39,291 bases of DNA from Streptomyces huasconensis (lineage in GTDB: Bacteria > Actinomycetota > Actinomycetes > Streptomycetales > Streptomycetaceae), in NCBI GenBank assembly GCA_004010275.1, contig RBWT01000067.1, positions 1 through 39,291 of the forward strand, read 5' to 3'. This document shows positions 27,971 to 37,600 of this stretch, in pieces (position 1 is the first letter of the stretch; every line of letters starts with the position of its first letter). Under the pieces are notes generated by a model that saw only the letters and a program-made list of their open reading frames with translations, had not been told where the DNA came from and made no database searches. The position numbers were made by a program, and so were the translations under genes.

Positions 27971-29422
27971 CGTCGGCACTCGATCCGCGTACCGGGGCGG
28001 TGGCGCTCTGCGCGGCCCCCGGTCACGACCCGGAAGCGGCGGCGGCCCGCCGTACGGCACCTGCTGACGGAGCGCCGCCTCTGCCCGCCGGACGAGGCGG
28101 ACGGCGCCGCCGGACATCTCGTCGCCCTGGCGCGGCACTACGGCAACCGGCCGTTCACGCCGCTGGACGCGGTGCGGCGGGAACGGGGCCTGGACACCGA
28201 CTGGTTCCGGCGGCTCCTCGACCTCTTCGAACGGCTTCCCGAACTGCGGGAGGCGGTGATCGCGGGCCCGTCGGGCCAGTACTGGTCGAACACCGTGCTG
28301 CCGCTGGAGCGGCGCTCGGTGTTCGACGCCGTCCTGGAGGGCACCCCCGTCCACCCGCACATCGTGGGCTTGTACCCGGGGCCGAGCTGCATGTTCCGGT
28401 GCCACTTCTGCGTACGGGTGACGGGGGCCCGCTATCCGGTCTCCGCGCTGGCGGACGGCAACGCGGCGCTGGCCTCAGTCATCGACGAGCTGCCCGCCGG
28501 TTCCGCCGAGTCGCTGTACGTCTCCGGTGGCCTGGAGCCGCTCACCAACCCCGGGCTCGGCGACCTGGTGCGGCGGGCGGCGGGGCGCGGCTTCCCCATG
28601 ACGCTGTACACCAACGCCTTCGCCCTCACCGAACAGACCCTGGAGCGCCAGCCGGGGCTGTGGGACCTCGGCGCCGTCCGCACCTCGCTGTACGGGGTGT
28701 CCGACGAGGAGTACGAGGCCACCACCGGCAAGCGGCGGGCCTTCGGCCGTGTGCGGGCGAACCTGCTGCGCTTCCAGCGGCTGCGGGCCGGGCGCGAGGC
28801 GCCGGTGCGGCTCGGGCTGAACCACATCGTCCTGCCGGGCCGGGCCCGGCGGCTGCTGGAGTGCACGACTTCGTCGCCGAGCTGGTCGCCGCCGCGCCGG
28901 CAGGCCGGTGGATTTCCTGAACCTGCGCGAGGATTACAGCGCCCGGCCGGACGGGGCGCTCTCGGCTGCCGAGCGCACGGAACTGCAGGACATCCTGCTC
29001 GCCTTCGAGGAGAAGGCCCGGCGCCTGACCCCTGCCCTGCGGATCGACTACGGCTACGCGCTGCACGCCCTGAAGTCGGGCACCGAGGCGGAGCTGGTGC
29101 GCATCCGGCCGGAGACGATGCGGCCCCGCGCGCACCCGCAGATCGCCGTCCAGGTCGACGTGCTGGGCGATGTGTACCTGTACCGCGAGGCGGGGTTCCC
29201 CGGCCTCGAGGGCGCCGACCGCTACATCGCCGGGCGGGTGGGGCCGGACCGTTCCCTGTCCGACGTGGTCGGGGAGTTCGTCACGGCCCGCAGGTCGGTG
29301 GCGCCGCGGGCGGTGACGAGTACTTCATGGACGGCTTCGACCAGGTGGTCACGGCGCGGCTGAACCAGCTGGAGGCGGACATCGCCGCCGGCTGGGCGGC
29401 GCACCGCGGGCTGCTGCGCTGA
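27967..29422 (+). CDS. DesII/EryCV-like radical SAM deaminase (frame breaks)
   Basis: This radical SAM enzyme matches DesII, which removes the C-4 amino group of dTDP-4-amino-4,6-dideoxyglucose to give the 3-keto-4,6-dideoxy sugar. The cluster motif CMFRCHFC (Cx3Cx2C) lies in HIVGLYPGPSCMFRCHFCVR and is followed by GARYP, ESLYVSGGLEPLTNPGLG, TNAFALTEQTLERQPGLW and RTSLYGVSDEEYEATTGK. The C-terminus keeps DVYLYREAGFPGLEGADRYI and DEYFMDGFDQVVTARLNQLE. The frame breaks near 28045, 28862, 28910 and 29305. ATG 27967 overlaps the upstream stop. An adjacent DesI-DesII pair is the signature of desosamine-type pathways. No later amine-forming or N-methylation genes are in view. Confidence 0.92.
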
Positions 29423-29435
29423 CGGCGAGCGGGGC

Positions 29436-30389
29436 TCAGGTGCCGGTCATGCGCTGGACGACCGGCACGAACTCCTTCCACCGAGCGGCGGGCAGCACCC
29501 AGTAACTGATTCCGAATCGCTCGCGGCGCTCCCGCAGCCGTGCGCAGATCTCGTCGGCGGTGCCCGCGAGGACCACGGGCGAGTCGAGCACCTCGCCGGG
29601 CGGCAGGCCGAAGCGGGGGGCGAGCCGGCGTGTGGCGTACTCCTCGGAGTCGGTGACGACCGCCGCGTCGACGAGCAGGCACTGCAGTTCCGGGGCGTGG
29701 GCGCGGCCGGCCTCGGCCGCGAACTCCCGCACCCAGCGCACCCGTTCGTCGAACCGCTCGGCGCGGGCGTTGTCGCCGAGCGGCGTGTCGCGGCGGCCGG
29801 AGGAGAGCCGTGCGGTCAGCGAGACGATGTCCGCGTGTGCCACGGCGGTGCGCAGCATCCGGGGGCCGCCGCCGCCCATGACCCAGGTGGCCGGGCCCGG
29901 CCGGGGCGCGCCGATGGCGTCCACGGCCGAGCAGTGGCGGCCCTCGTAGGAGATCGCCCCCTTCTGCCACAGCTCCTTGTGGATGTGCGCGTTCTCCGCC
30001 AGGCGTTCGATGCGGATGCCGGGCGGGGCCATGGGGATGCCGGCGCGTGCGAAGTCGGGGGGGTACCAGCCCGCGCCGAGGCCGATCTCCAGGCGGCCCG
30101 GTGCCGCCTGGTCGAGCGTGGCCAGGTCCTTGAAGAGCACGGCGGGGCGCCTCAGGTCGGCGGCGAGCATCAGGGTGCCGAGGGCGATGCGTGAGGTCCA
30201 GCCGGCCGCGAGGGCCAGCGAGACCACCGGCGACCAGCGTTCGTCCAGGTGGTCCGGGACGAGCAGGGAGGCGTAGCCCGCCTCCTCGGCGCCCACCGCC
30301 AGCGTGCGCAGGGCGTCGATGCCGGAGAGCGCCCCCGCGTACACGCCGAACCGGAACGGGTGCCGTCCGGCCGGTGGGCCGCCGGTCAC
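29436..30389 (-). CDS. Luciferase-like (LLM class, probably F420-dependent) oxidoreductase
   Basis: This 317-residue TIM-barrel flavin/F420 enzyme shows RFGVYAGALSGIDALRTLAV, EEAGYASLLVPDHLD, SRIALGTLMLAADLRRPAVL, LDQAAPGRLEIGLGAGWYPPD and TWVMGGGGPRMLRTAVAHAD. These are typical of LLM proteins annotated as F420-dependent in actinomycetes. The C-terminal insertion suits either a reductase or a monooxygenase. GTG 30389 overlaps the stop of the CCR gene as GTGA, so it is translated from the same NRPS-TE-CCR-LLM message. It converges on the DesII-like gene with a 13-nt gap. A tailoring oxidation, or reduction of an extender precursor, is likely. Frame intact. Confidence 0.85.
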   Translation of the reverse strand: MTGGPPAGRHPFRFGVYAGALSGIDALRTLAVGAEEAGYASLLVPDHLDERWSPVVSLALAAGWTSRIALGTLMLAADLRRPAVLFKDLATLDQAAPGRLEIGLGAGWYPPDFARAGIPMAPPGIRIERLAENAHIHKELWQKGAISYEGRHCSAVDAIGAPRPGPATWVMGGGGPRMLRTAVAHADIVSLTARLSSGRRDTPLGDNARAERFDERVRWVREFAAEAGRAHAPELQCLLVDAAVVTDSEEYATRRLAPRFGLPPGEVLDSPVVLAGTADEICARLRERRERFGISYWVLPAARWKEFVPVVQRMTGT

Positions 30390-31632
30390 GGCATGCCCGT
30401 CAAGCCGGGGCCCGGGGCGTTCACGAGGACCGCGGTGTTGCCCGCCGCGTGCCGGTTCTCGTACACCTGCTGATGGGCGCTGCCGATCTCCTCGAAGGGG
30501 ACGGTCTCGCTCAGGCAGGGGTCGACGCGTCCGGCCGCCACCAGGTCGATGATCGCCCTGGTCTCGCGCACGTTGGCCGCGTGCGAGCCCTGGAGCCGCT
30601 TCTGGAACATCCACAGGAAGCGCAGGTCGATGTGGCCGAGGTAGCCGCTGGTGCCCGCGCAGGTCACCACCATGCCGGCGTTGTCGCAGACGTATACCGA
30701 CGTGGCGAGCGTGTCCCTGCCCGGGTGTTCGAGGACGATGCGCGGTGAGCGGCGCTCGCCGAGGACTTCCCAGAACCGCCGGCCGAAGGAGCGCGCACCG
30801 TCCAGCCACGCGCCGTACGCCGCCGTGTCGTCGGGGTCGGGCAGGCCGCCCCAGTGGGTGAACTCGCGCCGGTTGACCACGCCGTGGGCGCCGAGCCGCA
30901 AGCAGTGGTCGCGCTTGGCGTCGTCGGAGACGACGGCGACGGGTATCCCGCCGAAGTGGTTGACGATCTGGATGGCCATCGAGCCGAGGCCGCCTGAGCC
31001 GCCCCAGATCAGCACCGGGTCCCCGGGCCGCACATGGTGGGGGTGCCAGCCGGTCAGCATGCGGTACGAGGTGGAGCCGCCGCCGAGGAAGCAGCCGGCC
31101 TCTTCCCACGTCAGCCGCGGTGGCTTCGGGTGGCACTGGTACTCGTCGACGACGGTGAACTGGGCGAAGGAGCCGTGGTTGAGTTCGTATCCCCAGGCGC
31201 GCTGCGAGCGGGAGGCGGTGGGGTCGGTGCCGAGCCGGATGTCGGGCGCGGACTCGTCCCAGCGGACGCCTCCCACGATCACCTCGTCGCCGACTCCGTA
31301 CTGGGTGACGCCCTCGCCGACCGCCCACACCACGCCGGCCCCTTCGGAGCCCGCGATGTGGAAGTCGTGCGGGTCGCCCTGCTTGCGGCGCGCCGCGATG
31401 ACGTCGGCGGGAGCGCGCCGAGCGCGGCCCACACGCCGTTGTAGTTGACCCCGGCCGCCATCACCAAGAGCAGGATCTGCCCCCGGCCGACCGGCGGCAC
31501 CTCGGTCTGTTCGATGCGGATGGCGTCGGCGGGCGCGCCGTAGCGCTCCTGGCGGATCATCGCCGCGTGCATGTACCGCGGTACCTCGCCCAGCGGCGGT
31601 ATCTCGCCGATCCCGTAGATGTCCTGGCCCAT
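30386..31632 (-). CDS. Crotonyl-CoA carboxylase/reductase (CCR)
   Basis: This NADPH-dependent enzyme reductively carboxylates 2-enoyl-CoAs to alkylmalonyl-CoA extender units. Landmarks are MAAGVNYNGVWAALG, GSEGAGVVWAVGEGV, RAWGYELNHGSFAQFTVVDE, YQCHPKPPRLTWEEAGCF, LIWGGSGGLGSMAIQIVNHF (NADPH site), VLEHPGRDTLATSVYVC and GSHAANVRE. The Asn of NYN, Glu of GYE and His of GSH appear to keep the residues used for CO2 handling in characterised CCRs. Length of about 415 residues is slightly short. The frame breaks once near 31415. ATG 31632 overlaps the NRPS stop (TGATG). Location in the NRPS operon points to a dedicated supply of an unusual extender, probably for the PKS. Confidence 0.93.
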
Positions 31633-34600
31633 CAGCGGTCCGTTCCCCTCTCGGTGCGACGCAGCCGCGTGGTGACGATCCGCCCGATCTCGGCGAGCGG
31701 CTCCGGATTCATCATCTGTTCGTGGGTGCAGCGCACCGGGTGGGCGTGCACCCGCCCTTCGACGTACGGCTGCCAGCGCTCGGCACGGCCGCGGGCGTCG
31801 GTGCCGTCGGGCAGGGCCGCGAAGAGCAGCGCGTCCCCGCGGAACACCCGCGGCACGAAGGCGTGGCGCAGGTCCACGTGGTCCTCGAAGGCCTGGAGGA
31901 CCGTGTCGAGCCGGTCGGCGAGCAGCTCCATGAGCGGGTCGCCGAGGGCGCGCAGCGCCTCGGCCGCCTCTTCGCGAGTGATGGCTTCGCCGCCGGGTGC
32001 GGAGGGCGCCGCGTGTGTCACCTCCAGCAGGGCGCGCAGCAGTTCGCCGCCGTCACCGGCCTGCTGGGGCGGCGCGGTGCCGGCTTCGGCCGGGTAGGCG
32101 TCCAGCAGGGCGAGGGTGGCGACCTCGTCGCCGTCGTCCTGGAGCCGGGCGGCCACGGCGTGGGCGACGAGGCCGCCGAAGGACCAGCCGATCAGGTGGT
32201 AGGGGCCGGTGGGCCGTACCTTCCTGATCTGCTCGGTGAAGTCCGCGGCGATCTCCTCGATGTCGGCCGGCCGGTGGCCCGGCGTGCTGTAGGCGCGGGC
32301 CTGGAGCCCGTACACCGGGTGTTCGGAGGGCAGGTGCCGCAGGAGGCCCGCGTACCGCCAGCTCAGTCCGCCGCCCGCGTGGAAGCAGAAGACGGGGGCC
32401 GCGTCCCCGGTGGTGCGCAGCGGCAGCAGTACCTCCAGGCCGCCGTTCTCGTCGGGGCCGGTGTCCGGCTCCAGCCTGCGTGCCAGCGCCGCGACGGTGG
32501 GCGCGGTGAACAGCGCCTGCACGCTCAGCCCGGAGCCCAGGGTGGCGCGGATGCGGGTGACGAGCGCGGCGGCGGTCAGGGAGTTGCCGCCCAGCATGAA
32601 GAAGTCGTCGTCGAGGCCGACTTCGGGCACGCCGAGCGCGTCGGCGAACAGGCCGCACAGCACCTCTTCCTGCGGGGTGCGCGGCGGGCGGGTGCGCTCG
32701 GCCCGGTGGTCGGGGGCGGGCAGCGCCGCCCGGTCCAGCTTGGTGTTGTCGGTCAGCGGCAGCCGGTCCAGGACGACGAAGGCGGACGGCACCATGAACT
32801 CCGGCAGCAGACCGGCCAGCCGCTCCCGCAGGGCGGCCGGGTCGGGGGCCGGTGCGCCGGTGAGGCAACGACGTACGCGACCAGGCGCTTGTCGCCGGGG
32901 CGGTCCTCCCGGACGAGCGCGACGGCCTGGCCGATGCCGGGGTGGCCGGTGAGGGCGACCTCCACCTCGCGCAGCTCCACCCGGAACCCGCGCAGTTTGA
33001 CCTGTTCGTCGGCGCGTCCGGCGAACTCCATGAGGCCGTCCGCGCGCCACCGGACGAGGTCGCCGGTGCGGTACATACGGGTGCCGGGCGGGCCGTAGAG
33101 GTCGGCGACGAAGCGTTCGGCGGTCATGGCCGGGTTGTTCTCGTACCCCCGCGACACCCCGGAGCCCGCCAGGTACAGCTCGCCGACGACGCCCACCGGC
33201 ACGGGTTCGAGGCCCGGGCTGAGGACGTGGGCGCGGGTGCCGTCCAGGGGGCGCCCGATGGGGACGCTCTCCGGCACGGGGTCACCCGCGCGCATCGAGT
33301 GGCGGGTGGAGAACACGGTGGTCTCGGTCGGCCCGTAGCCCGGCGGTGACCACGGTGTCGGGGCAGGCGCGCAGCGCTCTGCGCACCGCGTCCGCGGGGA
33401 CCACGTCGCCGCCGGTGCGGACCTCGCAGGCCCGCGAAGCACTCCGGGTGTTCCTCGGCGAGCAGCCGGAAGAGGCCACCGGAGGCCCACAGTCCGGTGA
33501 TGCGCTCCTGGACGACGAGGTCGGCGAGGGCGTCGAGGTCGAGTTTGCCGGGCGGGGTCGACGACGATCTCGCCGTGGTCGAGCAGCGGCACCCACCACT
33601 CCAGGGTGGAGGCGTCCCAGGCGTGCGGGGAGTGGAAGAGCACCGTCGGGCGGCGGTCGAGGCCCCACCAGCGGTCCGCCGCGAGTTCCACCACGTTCTG
33701 GTGGGTGACGGCGACGCCCTTGGGGGTGCCGGTGGACCCGGAGGTGTAGATGACGTAGGCCAGTTGGTCGGGTGCCACCTCGATGTGCGGCACGGTGGCG
33801 TCCTGGCCGGGCAGCCGGGGGTCGGTGTCGACCGCGACGACCCGTACGTGCGCCTCGGGTCCTGCGGTCCAGGCGGGCGTGAGGTTCTCGTGGGTGAGCA
33901 GGACGGGCGCGGCGGTCTCGGCGACGAGCAGTTCCTGGCGCCGCTCCGGGGTGTCGGGTTCCAGCGGTACGTACACGCCTCCGGCCTTCAGGACGGCGAG
34001 GACGGCGACGACGAGGTCGACACCCCGGTCGAGGAGCACCGCCACGCGGGTCTCGAGGCCCACCCCCAGCTCGCCGAGGAGCCGCGCGAGCCGGTTGGCG
34101 CGCTCGTCCAGTTCCCGGTAGCTGAGCTTCTGGTCGCCATGGCGGATGGCGGTGTCCTGCGGTCCCTGGGCCACGGCGTCGGCGAACCGGCCGTGGATCG
34201 TGGCGGGCCGGGCGGCCGCCGGGGTGAGGGCGTCGCCGTGCCAGCCGTCCAGGAGCTGTCGCCGTTCGCCGGGTCGAGGACGTCGATCCGGCCGAACGGG
34301 CCGCGTCGGGTCGCCGACGACCTGTTCCAGGACGCGTACGAGGCGGTCGAGCAGTTCCTCGGCACGTGCGCGGGCGACGAGTTCGGGACGGTACTCCAGG
34401 CGCAGCCGCAGTCCGCCCGGTGTCATGTTGGCGATCAGGGCGAGCGGATAGTGCGCGCCGCGCGGCCTTCCCTCGCCTTGGCGCTCAGCCCGGTCTCCTT
34501 CGACTCGCGGGAGGCGGGGGCGGGGAAGTTCTCGTAGACCACGAGGGCGTCGAAGAGTTCGCCGACGCCGGCCAGCTGCTGGATGCGGGCGAGCCCGAGC

Positions 34601-37600
34601 TGGTGGTGGTCGCCGAGCGCGGTCTGCTCGTGCTGGATGCGGGCCGTCAGCTCCTGCCAGGTCTCGCCGAGGCGCAGGCGGACGCGGACCGGGATGGTGT
34701 TGATGAACAGGCCGAGCATGGACTCGATGCCGGGTATCTGCGGCGGCCGGCCGGAGACCGTGGTCCCGAAGACCACGTCGTCGCGGCCGAGGAGCCGGCC
34801 TGCCAGCACCGCCCACGCGCCTTGCAGGAAGGTGTTGACGGTGGTCGCGGAGCCCGCCGCCTGCTCCTGGACGCCGTGGTCAGCGCGGCGGGCACTTCAC
34901 GGAGCACGTTGCGGGGCATCTCGGTGGGCGGGCCGGGCTCGGCGCGCGCGAGGAGCGTGGGCTCGCCGACACCGGCCAGGGCCTCGCGCCAGGCCGCCTC
35001 GGTCGCCGCGCGGTCCTGGCGGGAGAGCCAGTCGAGGTAGCGGCGGTAGGGGACGACCGCGGGCAGCGCGTGCCGGTCGCGTGCCGGTAGAGCGCGAACA
35101 GGTCGCGCATGAACAGCGGCACGGACCAGCCGTCGAGCAGGATGTGGTGCTTGAGGATCAGCAGCCGGTGCTGTTCCTCGCCGAGCCTGATCAGCGTGAA
35201 CCGGATCAGCGGTGGCCGGCCGAGGTCGAACCGCTCGGCGCGTGCGTCGTCGGTCAGCCGGGTCAGCTCGGCCTGCCGGGCGGTCTCGTCGAGCCCGGAC
35301 AGGTCCACCTGCGTCCAGGGCAGCTCGGCCCGGCGCGGGATGATCTGGACGCTGTCACCCGCGCCGCGGTGGCGGAACCCGGCGCGCAGGTTGGGGTGCC
35401 GGTCCAGGAGGCCCTGTCCGGCGGCCCGCAGCGCCGTGGCCTCCAGCGGGCCCGTCAGGTCGAGGGTGGTCTGCATGGTGTAGACGTCGGGGCCGGTGCC
35501 CGCGAACAGGGCGTGGAAGAACAGTCCTTCCTGGAGCGGTGAGAGGGGCAGGACGTCCTCGACGCCGTCGGGTTCGGCCTCCCAGGCGTCGATCTCCTCC
35601 TGGGTGACGGTGACGAGCGGCAGGTCGGCGGGGACGAGGCCGCCGCCGGACCGCCCGGCCGCGTCGGCCAGGGCGTGCAGCGCCCGCAGCCAGGTGTCGA
35701 GCAGGTCCTTCGTCTCCTCGGCGCGGAACAGGGCGGCGGGCCAGGCGCAGCTGACGCTGAGCCGCGGCCCGTCGGCCGACTCCCGTACAGCGGCCGTCAG
35801 TTCGAGGGCATGGGCGAACGGCAGGTCGCCGTCGGACGGGTCGACGCCGGCGGTGAGGTCCGTGCTGACCGACCACTCCGTGGAGGCCGGGTGCTCACCG
35901 TCGAGGGCAGTGCCGTTCATCCGGCCCAGGTAGTTGAAGCCGATCTGCGGGGTGCCGAGCGGGGCGAGGACACCGGCCGTGTCCGGGTTGAGGTAGCGCA
36001 GCAGCCCGAATCCCAGGCCGTTGTCCGGGAGTTCCCGCAGACGGCTCTTGACCCGCTTGAGGGCGTCGAGCACCGCGGACTCCCCCGTCGGCGCCTGGTC
36101 CGGGCCCGGCTCCCCGGGGTCGAGCCGCAGCGGGAACACGCTGGTGAACCAGCCGACGGTGCGGGAGAGGTCGATCTCCTCGGCGATCTCCTCCCGGCCG
36201 TGGCCCTCCACGTCCAGCAGGACCGTGCGGTCGGCGTGGTCGGTGCTCCAGCCGTGCCGCTCCCGCCACTCGGCGACGGCTAGCGCGAGCCCGGTGAGCA
36301 GGATGTCGTTCATGCGGACCTGGAACGCCTCCGGTACGGCGGTGAGCAGCGTGCCGGTGAGGTCGGCGGGGAGGGTGGCGCTGACGTACGCGGCCGTGCC
36401 GCGGGTGTCCCGGGCGGGCCTCGGCGCTCCCCTGCCGATGCGGGGGTCGTCGCCGTCCAGCATGTCGGCCCACAGGTCCAGTTCGGCGGCGCGCTCCGGG
36501 TCCTGGGCCTCGGCCAGGAGGAGTTGGGACCAGCGCCGCAGCGAGGTGCCGACCGGGGCGAGTCCCGGTTCGCCGCCGGTCGCGGCCGCCCGGTATGCCT
36601 GGGCGAGGTCGGGCACGAGGATGCGCCAGGACACGCCGTCGACGACCAGGTGGTGGGCGATCAGCAGCAGTCGGCCCGGGCGTTCGGGTCCCGCGTCGAA
36701 CCACACCACCTGGACCATCGCCCCGGCCTCCGGGTCGAGGCGGTCCCGTGCGGCCTCGCCCTCCCGGGCGAGGAGGGCGGCCAGCTCCGTGGAGGTGTCC
36801 GGGTGGGCGGTGATGTCGACCCGCCCGCAGGTGCTCGAGTGCCGGGACGGCGCCGCGCGGGGCGATCTTCAGGCCCCAGGTGACCCTGGTGGCGCCGCCG
36901 ACCAGGGTGGCCCGCAGCGCGTCGTGGTGGTCGAGCAGGCTCTGCACGGCGGTGACGAGTGCCTCGGCTTCCAGGGCGGGCACGGTCAGCAGGACCGACT
37001 GGTTGAGGTGCTTGACCGGGCCGCGCCGCTGGGCGAGCCAGCGCATGACGGGCGTGGCCGGTACCGCCCCGGCACCGTCGTCACGGCGCCCGTCGTCCTG
37101 CGGCACGGACTCGCGCACGGCGGCGGCGAGTTCGGCCACGGTCTGGTGCCGGAAGAGGTCCCTGGGGGTGAGGGCCAGTCCGGCGGCGCGGGCCCGGCTG
37201 GCGACCTGGAGCGCGGTGATGCTGTCGCCGCCCAGGGCGAAGAAGTTCTCGTCGACACCGACCCGGGGCACCGCGAGCACGTCCGAGACCACCTGGCAGA
37301 GCAGTTCCTCGCGGGGGTCGCCGGGGCGGCGTCCGGTGCCGGCCGTGGCCGGTCGGACCGCGGGCAGGGCGGCGTGGTCCACTTTGCCGTTCACGGTCAG
37401 GGGGATGCGGTCGAGCACGACCACCGCGCTCGGCACCATGTGCGCGGGCAGGAGGCCGGCGACCCGGGCTCGGATCTGCTCGGGGTCGACGTCCGCTTCG
37501 GTGCCCGGCGCCGCCGGGGTCACATAGCCGACCAGTTGCCGGCGGCCGGGCCGGTCCTCCCGTACGACGGCGACGGCCCGGCCCACGCCGGGGCAGGACG

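Noticed and set aside
7192..29422. Insertion sequences or prophage remnants
   Set aside because: No transposase, integrase or terminal inverted-repeat signatures were seen in any frame.
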